Of a stretch of DNA of 64,000 nt, positions 10,296 to 23,102 are shown piece by piece. Location: assembly GCA_948567375.1 (NCBI GenBank), contig OX419761.1, forward strand, positions 43,004,243-43,068,242, given 5' to 3'. Below the pieces are notes generated by a model, which did not search any database, was not told the origin of the DNA, and was given only the letters and a program-made list of their open reading frames with translations. Made by a program: the position numbers and the translations under genes. Position 1 is the stretch's first letter. Every line of letters begins with the position of its first letter. The stretch comes from Lunularia cruciata (Eukaryota; Streptophyta; Marchantiopsida; Lunulariales; Lunulariaceae).

Positions 10296-11773
10296 ATGGC
10301 GTCAGCAAGCCTGAACACGACCTTGTTCCTCTCCACTTTGGTTCTCCTCGGTGCAAACGGTAATGCGCATGCTTGGGGGTTGTATCCGGCTCCAGAGCTG
10401 AACCCTGTATCACAGGCGTTCTACTCGCAGTCTTGTCCACAAGCGACTGAGATTGTCAAGGAATTGGTCGACCAGCTTCTTCATTCCAACAGGAATATCG
10501 CTGGAGGCTTGCAGCGCCTCCATTTCCATGACTGCTGGGTCAATGTAAGGGTCGAGAAAGAAACTCACTGCACTCCGTCGTTAACGTTGTTATCTTCCAT
10601 CTTAGAATTTCTCGAAAAGTATGCATACACATTTTTCCATCTTTTTTTTGCTTACAGCTCAAGTTTTACGTGTTCTCATATTTCAGGGTTGTGAGGGTCA
10701 CTCCTTCTCAATTCAACTGAGACGATACCGCGGAGAGAGATGGGTTCACAAATTTTCTTATCCGAGGTATTCCCGAGATCGATATGATCAAGGAAGCAAT
10801 TGAGTCAGCATGCCCGGGCGTTGTATCGTGCGCCGATATAGTGGCTCTCGCAGCAAGAGACGCAACACACGGAGTAAGTCTAGCTCACGGACCCAATGAA
10901 GTGACATGTACAGGTTCTTCCCAACGTAATGACGAGACTACATTGTGGAATTTACAAGTTCAATGTGTACATGGATCTGCAAGTACGATCATCAGTACAT
11001 TAATACATTTTGATCCACAGGTGGGAGGACCAAGCTGGCCCGTTGTGCTGGGCCGTAGAGATGGAGTAATCTCTCACGCTCTTGATGCCGACACCAACCT
11101 GCCATTCCCTAGCTTGACCTTTGACGAGCTCGTCGAAAACTTCGCTGTCAAGGGGTTCAACTCAAGGGAGATGATTGTGCTTTCAGGTAAAGATGACCTC
11201 AAAATTTGCGTTCTTACGTACGTACGGAATATCTCCAACAGCTAGACTGTAAACTGGGTTTTGCATTCACCCATCAATGTTCGACCATACATTACAATCG
11301 CTGGTTTTCTTTGACAGACTGACACTAGATTTGTTCCCAAAATGTGCAATTTTGGCAGGTGCTCACACCATAGGTCGCACTCACTGCAACGGTGTTGCTC
11401 CCCAATTGTACAATTACACCGGCATTGAGGATCTCACTAACCCCGATCTCGACGTTCGCCAAGAGTTGAGTTCGCCAAGACCCTGAAGAAGAAATGTCCT
11501 AAGGGCAACAGAGACAACATCGTGGACATGGATCCATCTAAGAACCATTTTGACCACTTCTACTACAAGGAAGTTTTGGCCAACAGAGGAGTATTCACTT
11601 CCGACAATGCTCTTATCACCGACGAATTCGGACGTCAGGTGGTTGAGGACATATCCAACCCAGGTTCTTCGTTCTTCGACGAGTTCGCAGCCGCCATGGT
11701 GAAGATGGGCAATCTCGGACTTCTGACAGGAATTGAGGGAGAGATCCGCAGGCACTGTCAGTTTACCAATTGA
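10296..11773 (+). pseudogene. Class III peroxidase beta, two frameshifts
   Basis: Same four-exon plan as alpha: 10296-10544, 10687-10873, 11021-11186, 11359-11773, with GT-AG junctions kept. Exon 1 encodes signal peptide, WGLYPAPE, SCPQA and RLHFHDCWVN. A net 2-base loss early in exon 2 (after GCEG) shifts the frame to a stop at about 10801. An 11-bp insertion (CGCCAAGAGTT, copied from the adjacent GTTGAGTTCGCCAAG) breaks exon 4 after DLDV. Downstream, the proximal-His motif GAHTIGR, KKKCPKGN and RRHC are all present, so decay is recent. The gene has no GW repeat and reads LLHSN for LLDSD, so it is a separate paralogue. Unless an unusual transcript bypasses the breaks, no full enzyme can be made. 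Confidence 0.88.
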
Positions 11774-12490
11774 TCGGATGTTAATATAATTCAAGTTAGT
11801 CGGGTTATTGGGGAGTTGCAGATCTGCACGCGTAGATTTATATGTGCTGGACATTTCATTTGAACGAAACTGTCTGGACGTCCGCCAGGAGATATCTTTC
11901 ACAATTGTTTGCTTTAAATTTGTAAAAAATTCCCGCTCATCTATTGAGTTGGGAACTGTTAGCTTGACTTGCATCATTGTAAAAAGTGTTCTTGCGCCAT
12001 TCTTGAAAGGAGGCCCTGGGGTTCCATTTGCAGATGACTTTACATTTCGAGAACTCAATTTGAAACGCTGTAGTGATGTGCATCCGACTGATATTGAACA
12101 GCATCCCGCATATTACACCTTATTACAATGCGAATGCTTTGTTTAAGTAGGCCGAGCCGGGAGTGCTTTGTTTAAGTAAGCCTAGTCCGGGAGCATGGTT
12201 CTCACTCAATATGGATTCCCTCAGCTAGATATTATGGCAGTACAGCAAGAAACTATTATGGTGGTATACAATGATCCAAGAAAATAAATCATCCTAAATC
12301 CATCATATTATTCATCGGGGTTAACATTCGACAGCGGGGTTACATTCGAAATCTCGGATTATGTTTCATGGGGTCTTCCATCTTTCATTTTTGCTACGCG
12401 ATTACCTTTTAGGGGTTACATTCGAAATCTCGGATTATGTTTCATGGGGTCTTCCCATCTTTCATTTTTGCTACGCGATTCCCTTTTCTA
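11774..12490 (+). other. 3' flank of beta with two short tandem duplications
   Basis: Up to about 12125 it matches the gamma flank (47235-47615, inverted). 12135-12163/12164-12193 is a ~30-bp tandem duplication (TGCTTTGTTTAAGTA...). 12336-12411/12412-12488 is a 76-bp tandem duplication beginning GGGGTTACATTCG. No gene seen. Confidence 0.75.
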
Positions 12491-13110
12491 TATGAGAAAA
12501 TTCGATATTTTTCTAAATTTAATATTTAAATTTTTTAATTATTATTTAATAAAAAATGTAATGAAAAGAAAATAATTTTAAAGAAAAAGATAATAAATAT
12601 TTTTTCCTTTTTAATTTATATATATAATAATTTTACATTAAAATTATAAATTATTTGAATAATGTAAAATATTAAATTTAAAATTAATAAAATTTAAAAA
12701 ATATTTTTTCAATTATATAATATTATTTTGATATAATTATTAAATTAATTATTTTTTATATGTTTTCTTTTCAGATTATATAAAAATTTAAAATATAAAA
12801 TATTATATATTCAAGATTTTTTAATTCTTTTTCAAAATTAAATAAAATAAAAATAATATCAAATTAATATATTAAAATTTGAAATAATATTTTATTTTTT
12901 AATAAAATTTATTTTATTTTAATTATTGATTAATTTTAGATAATCAAAATTATTATAAATAATTTATTAATTTTTTTATAAATAATTTTTAAAATATTTA
13001 TAATATTAAATTAAATATAATAATAACATATACCTAAACAATATATAATATTTAAAATTTTTTCATATAAATCTCTTCAACTATCAAATCTATTAATAAT
13101 ACGTTTCAAT
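12490..13110. repeat. Extremely AT-rich low-complexity stretch
   Basis: About 620 bp made almost only of A and T (runs of TTTAAAAT, ATATAATT). No gene or clear repeat unit. It forms the boundary between the peroxidase blocks and the retrotransposon region and sits where the 3' LTR of the gypsy element to the right would be expected. Confidence 0.85.
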
Positions 13111-16100
13111 GTCTAATTCAATTTTGGCCTCTACCCTCAAATTACTTTCAATTGCTTCCTTTAGTTTAGGTTCAATTACAATTTATTCTATCTCTAACAT
13201 CTCCCTTTCTATTTTCTCTCTCTTAAGCAAATCACAACTTGTTAATATCTACAACTTTTGTTTTACACTTCCTCATCTCTTCCACTAACAACTTCAACTT
13301 GTGTAATCTTGTTTCTTCCATCCTCACTTTGGCTTCAATACTCAAAACATCACCTTCACTATTACAATGACTTCTCCGATTGAGTATGATGTACTCTCGA
13401 GAACTATCTTCTCCCCACTCCTCTTTGCTTCTGCAATACCAAGGGTTAACCATATGATCTAGATGTGAAATTCGGTTTGGTAACATCTAGAATGATGTTA
13501 TACATGATAGTCAAAATAGATCAGATAGAAGTATCACCAAAAGAGTACTTCTACTAATAGAGCAGAAACCGAAATAGACTTGAGAACCTTAGAACCAATA
13601 GCTAGACATGATTTAAAGGTGAAAATTGGTTTGGTAACATCTGGAATGATGTTACACATGATGTACTAAACAGATCAAAAAGAAATATCACCAAAAGGGG
13701 ACTTCTACTAATAGAGTAGGAACCGAAATATGCCTTAAATCTTTGAAGGCAATTTCGGAGGCCTAGAAAATGTGCAGATTCCTCCCCCCTGGTTTGTCTC
13801 GTCGAGAGCTTTCCAACGGTACCTTACTCATATGATTCTGAGATTCATACAAGAAGATTCCCTAAAAGATTCTTACATGAAGATTCCCTAAAAGATCCCT
13901 CCGGTCAAAGCTCGTTTGACCAACCAGATAGGACCTAGACCAAACAGGTCACCCATCCAAGTAAGTAACCCAAGGGTGGAGTTTGCTGACATGTCACCTA
14001 TCTGTGTCCCTAATCCTATGGTGGAGCTTCCTTGGAGTAGATCCTCTTTGTCTATATAATAAAGAGAAGGTGCTCCCTTGGGGCATCGAATGTTTGAGTG
14101 TGCAATCTATGTTTTTTCTCTTCTCTTATCCTCGGAGTATTACAGCTTCCAACTCATTCTGATAAATCTTCAACTCATCCTCAAGTTTGGCTTTTAGTGC
14201 TTCTTTCTCTTCCACATATTAGACAAGTTGAGTATCTATACTTCTGATCAATCCGCACTACCTCTCCTCCTCTCAATTTCTATCAATCAACTCATGCTGA
14301 TAGGCCCAATCCTTCTCCTTAACAACTTTTTGCTCCATCACAAGTGCCATTTCCTTTGAATGTATTACCTCCAATTGTACATCAAAAAATTCCCCCTTCA
14401 TCTTCTCAAATGTTGCCTTCTAATTCTTCAATTCTTGAGCTAGTCGTGCTTCACAAAAATCTCCTACAAATTATAGAAGCTCTTCTTCAAAGAACAACAT
14501 CAACCCAAAGTTCTTTGGCTTCTTCCTCTACTTGCGTTAACTTCATCCTTAACTTCAAGACTTCTTCATTCAAGAACTACACTACGTCTAGCTCATCCTT
14601 CACTTCAAGATGATCTTTCTTAAGATCCTCCTTCCTCTTCTGCAACTCCAACAATAAAGGGCAGGCAATCTTTCATAGATGGGCTATTCCCTTGAACTCT
14701 TCATCATCTTTTCTTTTTTTAGCTTTGGTTGGTGCTTCTTCTGCTAGTGCATTACTCCGAAGTGATCTTCTAACCTTCAACATCATCTCTTCCAAGCCTT
14801 CTTCTTTCTCCTCGGCTTTACTTGGACTTGCAAACTTCTCTTCAATCTCAATCCTCTTGGAAACACCAAAGCTTGCTCCTCTTCTCTTTCCTCAAGAATG
14901 TCTACCTCAGCCAACTCCACATACTAGTTTTCCACTCCTTCCATGCGTACAATTTGTGCATGGAATCCCTGATCATCTTCTTCAGCCCCTTCTTCCACTG
15001 ATTGCTAGACTTTGGGCTCTCCCTCACTCTTACTGCTAGACTCCTTACTTTGCAATGTGAGCTCTTTTTCTTCTTCCAAGTCTTCACACTTTGACTTGAC
15101 TTCTCCTTCTGATTCTTCTTCCAAAGACTGGTTCTTCACCACCGCCATCTCTTGATTTGGATTCAGCCTCCTTGTCTTTTGTGGCTGAACTAGTGACACT
15201 CCTTCTTTGGGTCAAACTTGCTTCCTCAACCTCAGGATACTCACCAACACTACCATCTCCTTCCTTATCCTGATGAAGTGTTCATTGCCTTCACAGACTT
15301 GCCTTATGAAGCATTTCTTGTTTGCATCTGCAACTCAATGTAGATCAAGGTGAAAGTGTGACACCATCCTTCCTTTTTCCTCCAAGCTAAGAAGGTTCAG
15401 TCCTTAATAGAAATGGGCAGCAAAGGGTACAAAGTAATGGGCTAGTTGGTCCATTCTCCAATTATTAATCATCTTACCTACTCTCTAGTGAAAACACTTT
15501 GCCCAATTCATCACTTCTCTGACAAATATTTAGTGAGAGAACATAGCCTATTGCGTCATAACATAGGTGGTTTTCTCTAACTTAAAAATTACCATCAAAA
15601 TGCAGAATATACCCCTTCATATTGGCTACCAACCTTATACCTATTCTTAGTGTGAGGAGCACTAGAAGAATTCCTTACCTCTATTTTTCTTCCAAAGAAT
15701 CACGCCTCCAATAGAAGCTGACTCCTCCTACTTCACTTGATTCTCTACCCAAGACCAATCTCCAATCTAGCGCAGTCCATTAAGCCAAATTTCCTTTCTT
15801 CCTCTCTTCCCTCCTATCTTGGGACCATTCTTGCAATTGTTGGCAGCAATTTGTACCATGAAGCCTAGAAAACTTAAATTCCAGTTCTATGCTAGAAAGG
15901 TGATGCAAAGTCTGCTCAAGACTTTAATCCTTGCCACTACATCTAATCTTCAAATTGCAAGACTCCTTACCAAACTCTACTTGTTGAGACATTTCAAAAC
16001 TTCCTTGATAAAGTCTCAATCTTATAGTATTTTGTCGTGTGGTCATTCTTTAGTTAATTTTCAATTGACACACAGATTTTACATGTCCATTGTCTATCAC

Positions 16101-16400
16101 TCTCAATGTTATCGTGATACCCAGGTAACCATATTCTTCTCCAATACTTTCTTGATTGGCTAGGCCCAAGAAAAGGTTATTACAGGTTCTTCAGATCGGG
16201 TTGCACATCACAATGCAAAGAATCCTCGCTTTGGGTCTATCCTTCCCTAAGTCTGACCCAAGTCCTTCTAACTCTGACCCAAAGTTTACTTCTTTGGGTC
16301 TATGCCAAACACATGTTTGCCTCTTTTCTTCTTCATTAAGCTGCAATTCGGCTTCAACAATACACTTTTTCTTTAAAACTTATCAAAAATAAAAAATGTG
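13111..16400 (-). pseudogene. Third ORF of gypsy element 1: acidic plus coiled-coil protein (broken)
   Basis: Directly after the integrase C-terminal domain, minus-strand coding remnants run to about 13150. In order: a region with FAAHFYxGLNLLSLEEKGRM (around 15380), an E/S-rich acidic stretch (15199-15005, NQSLEEESEGEVKSKCEDLE), then heptad-like K/E/L sequence (VMEQ..., TQLVxYVEEKEALKAKLEDE, LHKLKLLVEEMRK) to the end. The same order recurs at 32.3-34.9 kb and in parts at 23.3-24.2 and 27.4-28.9 kb. It occupies the envelope-like position of Athila elements, but I see no membrane span. Function unknown. Many stops, and interrupted by a solo LTR (13432-14144). Confidence 0.6.
13432..14144 (+). 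mobile_element. Solo LTR with 5-bp target-site duplication
   Basis: 713 bp with near-perfect inverted ends TGCAATAC...GTATTACA, flanked on both sides by GCTTC (13427-13431 and 14145-14149). It splits the coiled-coil ORF: the protein-coding pattern stops at 13431 and resumes at 14150. A TATA box (CTATATAATAAAG, about 14052) implies plus orientation. Inside, a ~154-bp segment (from about 13465) is tandemly duplicated (from about 13619). Confidence 0.85.
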
Positions 16401-16459
16401 TGTACTACATACTCCCTCCCTCAAATTTGAGCATCCCCATGAACATTAACTCTCTCTTC

Positions 16460-17520
16460 TTTGTACAATTCCAAGTCCACATGCCATTATTTTTTGACTC
16501 TCCACCAGTTCACTTGAGTGGCAAATGGGTTTCCTTCCAGGTCTACAAGTTAAATTGAGCCATTGTTATAAATATGCATTACACCATATGGCACTATCCA
16601 CCTTAAGTGCAGCTTGCCTAGAAAAATATTCAGTGATTGTCATACAACAAGATCAAGTCTCCTCCCAAACAGCAATAGGCTTGATTCACTTATCATGTTT
16701 GACTTTCTTTTGTTCTTCTATCTCTTTTGTGGTTTGCCTTGCATTGTCTCTTTTCTCTTCTAACCACATCAATTGATGGATCTAAAGATCATGACTTTCT
16801 TCCTCCAATAGTCATTCCTCACAAAGGATAGATATGATAGTACTTCAAATTCAATTGGTAGTATGGGATGCAATCTGTATGTCAAGCAATATGGAGTCTG
16901 CTTGGTTGTAATCTTTTTGGTGGTTTTGTATGCCCACAAAGGTGCAAGTAAATTTGTGTTCTATTTTTAGCCATAATTGAAAATCACCTTACTCGAAATC
17001 TCACATAACAACCCATTCACCTTTTCCATCAGTCCATTTGCTTCCAAGCTATAAGGCATCATCTTCCCATGTTTGATTTGGAAGTACTTGGTTAATGCCT
17101 CCACAAGTGAGTTCAAAAAGTGAGTCCCTTGGTCACTTACTAAGGGTATCCATAACATGAAATGATGTTTCAAAAGACAAAATATGCAACTATTTCTTCA
17201 TCATCTCACTGAGTTACCTTGGCTTTGACCATCTTGGCAGTATAATCAGTGCACATCAAGATGAATATCTTCCTCATGAATTGGGTCACTAGTTGAATTG
17301 GACCTGCAAAATCAATTCCACATTTCTCAAATGGGGCCAATGGAAAAATTGGTCTCAAAGGCCATTGGGAAGTAGTTTTCGGCTTTCTTATTCTTTGACA
17401 GACATCACAACTTTGGATATGGGCTTGAGTATCCTTATACTTTAAAGGCCCCCAATACCCCAATGAAAGAATTCTCTTTATTGTATTCTTCAAGACATAG
17501 TGTACTCCCAATGCTTTTGA
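16460..17520 (-). pseudogene. gypsy element 1 integrase (degenerate)
   Basis: Minus-strand pieces of Ty3 integrase, which inserts the cDNA into the genome. The zinc-binding half has GYWGPLKYKDTQAHIQSCDV with CxxC (17206-17511). The catalytic core has CGIDFAGPI, CTDYTAK and, in another frame, VSDQGTHF (second Asp) and ANGLMEKVN (Glu) at 16967-17173. A C-terminal part near 16480-16620 has LHLRW, YGVM and VDLEGNPF, typical of the GPY domain. Several stops and frameshifts. Confidence 0.8.
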
Positions 17521-17799
17521 TGCTCCGGATGTAAGGACTCAATTACCACTCCGACTTTGTATGCCTCCAAGCATCTCTAAAGTACTGTCTTTGCCCATTT
17601 TAACTGAAATGTTGTGCTGCCAGCTGGTATGGTCCCATTTTCATGAGGAAGACTGCCCTCTGCTCTATGTCTAGTCCCTCATGACATTGGCAAGTATGTA
17701 GATAGTGATATTTGGCTGCATACCTCATACTTTGCATTTCCATTAATTGATACAATTCTTTTCAAGAAACCAATCATTGACTTCCAAGTCTTGGTCTTA

Positions 17800-18060
17800 A
17801 GTTTCTTACCTGGATAGGAAGTCAGCATTTGAATGTGAAGCTCCCTTCCTTACTTGTATAGAGTGTGTGAATTCTTGTAACAACAAGATCCATCTTGCAA
17901 TTTGCTCAGACAAGTCTGACTTCTTCACCAAATGTAGCAAAGCATAATAGTCCACATAGGAGACAAATTTGTATCCCAAGAAATAGTGGCAAAATTTCTT
18001 ATATTCACACACCATTCAAAGTGCCTCTCTTTCAGTGGTCAAATAGTTCTTTTCTGCAAT
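17800..18060 (-). pseudogene. gypsy element 1 RNase H (degenerate)
   Basis: Minus-strand sequence with HYFLGYKFVSYVDYYALLHL, RWILLLQEF and the closing HSNADFLSR, the usual order of Ty3 RNase H, which degrades RNA in the RNA/DNA hybrid. It lies between RT and integrase; 18060-18430 is the RT-RNase H connection in broken frames. Confidence 0.8.
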
Positions 18061-18429
18061 TGAAAGTTGTCGGCTAGTGTTGTAAATTGGATAGTCTTTA
18101 TTCTTCTTGTCTTTCTAACTCAAGACTACTCCAATTGCCATGGATGAAGTGCCCACATACACATGAAAAAGGGTATCCCAATTTGGGGCTCCCATAACTG
18201 GTGCTTCATCCAATTTCTTCTTCAAGACCTAGAAAGCATCTTCTTGTTTTGCTTTCCACAAATAGTTTGCAGACTTCTTCAATAGTGTTTTAGTGGTGCA
18301 ACAAGCACCACATAATTTGATATGAAGTGTTTGTAGTATCCAAGATGGCACTCAGCTCCCAAATTCTTTTAGGATATGCCAAAGTTGAGATTAACTTCAC
18401 CTTCTTGACATCAACTTCAATACCTTAGC

Positions 18430-19010
18430 TTGAGACCCCATGCCCTAGAAGAATTCCCTCTTTCATTGCAACTAAGCATTTCTTTGGGTGTAATGACAAG
18501 CCAAAAAAACAACACCTTTCAAAGGTTTGGCAAAGGTAATCCAAATGTACTTCTCTTTGACCAAACACACAAAAAAGTCATCAATGAAGACTTCCACACA
18601 GTTCCTAAGAAAATCTTTAAAAATCATATTCATCATCCATTGGAAAGTACCAAGAGCATTACACAACCCTAATGGCATTTGATTGTAAGAAAAGGTGCCT
18701 TAATTGGTAGTAAATGTGGTTTTATCCTTGTCTTCTTAAATGGATACTTGATTATAGCCTGAAAATCCAGTGAGAAAACTATACCAGGGATGACTAGCTA
18801 CATGGTCCAAAATAGTATCTATAAAAGGTAAAGGATGATGATCCTTCCTTGTAATTGCATTAAGTTTGTGAAAATCTTGGCACACTTGAATCTTCCACGT
18901 CTTCTTCCTTGGAACATTAACAATGGGATAAATACACTCATTGCACAAGACCGGAAAGATTGTTCTAGCCCCCAAGTACTCATCAATTTTGTCTTTCACC
19001 AAGAGTGAGT
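18430..19010 (-). pseudogene. gypsy element 1 reverse transcriptase (degenerate)
   Basis: Minus-strand pieces: VNVPRKKTWKIQVCQDFHKL and PLPFIDTILD then FLTGFSGYNQ (18736-19002), followed in another frame by MPLGLCNALGTFQ and VEVFIDDFFV (18472-18678). The catalytic pair is retained in FIDDF. It copies element RNA into cDNA. Broken by a frame change near 18700 and by stops. Confidence 0.85.
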
Positions 19011-19479
19011 ACTTTGGGTTTAGGCAATACTATATTTGCCAAACTAGAACTGCACTTCAACAAGATCAATCTAATGTATCCCACATTATTTGGGAATTCT
19101 TGGCATTTGATCAATAGACCAGGTGAATACATCCTGGTACTCAATAAACAAGGTAGTTATCTTGCCAACTTGTCCAAAGTGATTGCCTTCAAAATTTTCA
19201 AAACTTTGACTTTGGATATGACAACATCTTGAAAAGCATTGGTGTTGATTACTCCTTCAACATGACTGACTCGGCTCAACCCAAGTCATATAGAGTTCAA
19301 ACCCCCTTCCTCCAAATGTTTTTCACCTAAGGTGATGTTGTATGGGTCTTCATCTTTGAGCTCTACTTTGTAGCATTCCAAGTAATTGACTTGGACTTCT
19401 TCATCCAAGTCTTTGGAAGACAAAGATGATGAATCTTTGGATTCATCTTTGTCTTCTAACAAAGTTGTTTCCCCAAGGT

Positions 19480-19890
19480 GGGGAGCCTTTGTCTAACCCA
19501 CCATCACCAGGTTCTAGTCTTTGAACAAGATGTCCTTAAACCTCAACTTTTGTTGCTGCTAATCCACAACAACTTGAGCATTGTACAACTAGGGTTTTTT
19601 GATCAATAGTAGATAACTAGTTTTAGTCAGTGCTCTCACCAAAATGTAGTTCAACTTGAAGGGCACTCCTCCAATGATCATAGCAATGTTTGACAACATG
19701 CCCAAAGGTTGTCTCCTGGTCTGGTCTATAAACTTCAAATTTTGAGGTGTAGGCTCAAACGTATGATACCCTTATCTATGTGTTGTATCTTTTTTCAATA
19801 CATTCATACATGAACCTGAGTCAATGGGCATAGATGTTATGATACATCCGGTGATCTCCACATCCACTTCAAGAGATCCCAAATCTTCAT
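19480..19890 (-). pseudogene. gypsy element 1 aspartic protease (degenerate)
   Basis: Minus-strand translation shows PIDSGSCMNVL (active-site DSG), IGGVPFKLNYILVRA and LYNAQVVVDWQQQKL-like sequence with a stop at the Trp, the layout of a retropepsin. It lies between gag and RT as expected. 19010-19480 is the protease-RT linker with no distinct domain. Confidence 0.65.
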
Positions 19891-19949
19891 GTTCAATATG
19901 ATAGATGGCAGGCAATTCTTAATGGCCATTGTCATAACTTTCTTGAGGG

Positions 19950-22450
19950 CCAAACTCAGCTGCTTCTTATACAACTTGTTGTCCTTGCATAGTTTCTTAA
20001 ATGTAACATTGGCCTATGTGGATACCAAATCCGCCACAATATTGTATTGAGGTAATCCTCCTAACTTCAGTTTCTTTGCCTTTGACTTTGGGTTAGAAGT
20101 CTCTCCCTACTCCAACCTAACTTTGGGTCGCTTTAGAATAGTGACTAGAGGATTGGTGGTCTTGATCCAAGGTTCTTTGGGTTTGCCCACCTTGGCTTGG
20201 ATCAGATCTTGGACTTTGAATTGGATATCAGCCAGAAAAATTGGAGGGTTTGTCTTTGTATCCTCCTCCAAACTCATCTCTCAAGTTCTTTGTACTACCT
20301 TTTGAATTTCCTTCTACAAGGCTTTAGCTTAAGCTTTTGCCAATATTTTCTCCTCCTTGGCAAATATGATTGCTTTCAAACATAGTTTCTTTGGCTTTCT
20401 TGAAGACAAAGAAGTATTACTTACTTCTATGGGATCATGCTTCTTCTTCCCTGAGTGTGTTTCAACTTGTAATACTTCAAGATCAACCCATTCCCCTTCT
20501 AGAGCTGGACTTCCTCCTTGAGGTCTCTCTTCCTCCAAAATTATACAGTAAACACTGGCCTCTCCTTTGGACTGCAGTGCAATGCGCTCAGCTAGAATAT
20601 GTACATATTTTACTGGAGGCTTTGGGTTGGGTGGTTGAGAGCATTGAATTCCAATGTAGCCCAAAACTTTACAATTTCCACAAAGTAGAACATACCAAAT
20701 CTGCCTCCTTGGCTCAGAGAAATTTGGAGATCAATGGCCCATAGAGCCATAATTTTAATATGCCCATTGTGCAACATTTTGAGGCCTAATTTGGCTGCCC
20801 ATTGGCGATCTTTGTTGAGGAGCATTATTGTTATACTCCCTTGGTCCATACCTTGGACCTTGGTAAAATATGTTTGCCTGAGGTTGTACCTCTTGTGTTT
20901 GGTACACTACCTCTTCTTCCTCATTTTGGTCCCAACTTGGAACCCAATCAATTTGCTACATTGGAAATGTAGTTTGGGTCAAACACTCTATGTTTGCATG
21001 ACCGAACTTGCCACACACAGTGTACCATACATTTGGTCTTCCAAATGATGGGTGATTTCTTTGGTCCTTTGCCCCAATCATTTGGATCTTAAAATCAACA
21101 AACTCTTTGATAAGAGTCTCTAGTTTAGTGTATGTCTTATTTACATTTTAAGCAGGGAGTGGCGATACTTTTATTCCTCCTTGCTTGCTAATTCTTCTTG
21201 GCTTTGGGTCTTTGTTGGATTCTAAAGAAGAACTCAAGGATGTGGAGGATCCTCTTTTGAAGAAGGGGAGGCACTACAAGAAGATCTTTCTTTGGGCTTC
21301 TTGCCTTTCTTCTCCCGATTTCTTTGGTTACCACAGAATGAGAGTGGGCTGCCTTGTATCTAGTAACATGTTTGAGTACCTTGTCTAGGGAAGTGACATT
21401 CCTCTCCTTGGAAAAATAAAAATCTTCGGTGACAATCCACCAAGGAACCAGATGATTGCTTGGGCATTGAAGTAACTCACCACACCTGATTGCTTTGGCA
21501 CTTGGTTCAATAAGGCCATGAACCGCTCATAGTAGTCTCTCAACTTCTTCTTCTTTCCTTGGTCCAAATCATTGAGTGCCATGAAGACACTCATATCATA
21601 ATCAAATTCCCTAAATTGTTCTAGGAAGGTGTTTCACAAATCCATCCACTCAGCCAGTTGGAACCCCTTATGGATCACATGGGTATATGAGCTCCTTGCC
21701 TTCTTTCATAGTAGACTTGGGAAAATTTGCAGCTGGTAAGTAAAGTCATGCTCCTTGTTGGTAAAGGAGATGACTTCAAATTCCTTGATGAACTCATCAG
21801 GATCTTCATCATGATCCGTCCCCTTGTACTTCTGATATGCTTGTCTAGTGATAGGGAGAGACAACATGTTGTAGGTTGGATGAGTTGAAAGAGGTGGTAC
21901 TGAACTAGTTTGGCCCAACAGTATTGGTCCGTGATTGTGCATCAAGGTCAGCCCAAGGGTTTCAATTTACCTAATTTGACAAGGGATCTTCTTTGACAGG
22001 TTCTTCTTCTGAGAGTATGCTGACTTGAACCTGAGGTGGAGGAAAAGGGTCAATATGATTAATTTGCTCATTAAGATCCCTTTGAACTAGTTGAAGAATT
22101 TGGGTGTAAGATATATTGACACTCTTCTTCCGTCAGAACTTGTGTTGCCTTTCACAAATAATGCTTTCTAAATAACTGGCTCCCTTGATAGTTTTGGAAG
22201 AAGTTGGTGTATTGGGTCGCAACAAATATGTTTATCCACTTGCAGCTTTCTCTTCTTGGGATTTGGGCATGCAAAATAGCCTCGCCACCTGATTTTTTGT
22301 TTCTTTCTTTTCAGGTCTTTCAAGGCTTCTTGAATGTTGTGAAGAAGTTGTAGATCCAATGCCTCTTTCTCAATTCTTCACTAGTGAATTTGTGCTTCTT
22401 GCATTCCTCTTCAAGTTACAAAGTTTTCTTATGAGCCCTTTCTTCCTATT
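19950..22450 (-). pseudogene. gypsy element 1 gag region (degenerate)
   Basis: Minus-strand pieces downstream of the primer site: QEALKDLKRKKQK (22168-22359), YKGTDHDEDPDEFIKEFE (21706-21945), LRDYYERFMALLNQVP (21385-21594, the retrotransposon-gag core), a decayed zinc-knuckle around 21000-21040 (VW..CGKFGHAN), then a proline/acidic linker with EGEWVDLEVLQVETHSGKKK (20329-20664). It builds the particle and binds RNA. Frames are broken repeatedly. Confidence 0.75.
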
Positions 22451-22507
22451 ATTCTTTCAATGGAAGCATTCATATTTGACTTTGTATTCTTCCACTCTTG
22501 AAATTTA

Positions 22508-22526
22508 TATCCCTAGTAGCAATGCC
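22508..22526 (-). other. Primer-binding site, tRNA-Asp type (decayed), element 1
   Basis: Minus-strand TGGCATTGCTACTAGGGAT resembles TGGCGCCGTTGCCGGGGAT, the complement of the plant tRNA-Asp 3' end; the differences are mostly C-to-T/G-to-A transitions. It lies eight bases inside the LTR end at 22535. Element 2 has a related site at about 26648-26668. Confidence 0.6.
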
Positions 22527-22534
22527 AAAAATCA

Positions 22535-23058
22535 TGTGACAACCTTGCAAGTATCATTTTTGTGGTAATTAATAAATAATAGTTTGTTTCCAAAAAATAT
22601 GAATAAAAAATGGTCAAATATAAAGTACAATGCCATAAATGGTTCTTCTTGAGGTTTTTTTAGTCTCTTGAATAAAAACCACACCTAGAAGCAAGTAACA
22701 AGCATTGAATTTGCAATCTCATCACAACAAAACAGCACCTATAATCACAATTTATCCAATTCTTTCCAAACACATCTTGATTGTGATGATCTAGTTCTTC
22801 TCAAAGTAGGCCACTTCATCTTGGAGTTGCATCCCACCCCTCCATTGAAGGCACAACTTACTCAATCAAAATTGCTTAACAGCAATCTAGGGTTGCACTC
22901 ACAACTACGGAATACTATCAACACTACAATTCTTCTCAGGTCTATCAAGGCATTGCTTCAATTGCTATCTACTCAGGATCAAATACACAAATTGGAATCA
23001 AAGCTGCAAAATCCAATAGCTACCACACTCATACTTGCACTTCAAATTTCTCCAAACA

Positions 23059-23102
<44 letters not shown>

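Larger units (their letters stand above)
6974..12125 (-). repeat. Segmental block 2 (inverted: alpha stub, upstream region, beta)
   Basis: Read on the minus strand, this is beta (reversed), then the shared upstream region, then the start of alpha. The upstream region 7164-9982 is the reverse complement of block 1, with the part equivalent to 2870-4040 deleted near 7950-7980. 10020-12125 corresponds, inverted, to 47235-48780 of block 3. Substitutions and indels against block 1 are far more numerous than between blocks 1 and 3, so this copy is older or less constrained. Confidence 0.88.

Noticed and set aside
10296-11773. beta as an intact peroxidase gene
   Set aside because: Two independent frameshifts in exons 2 and 4 with premature stops.
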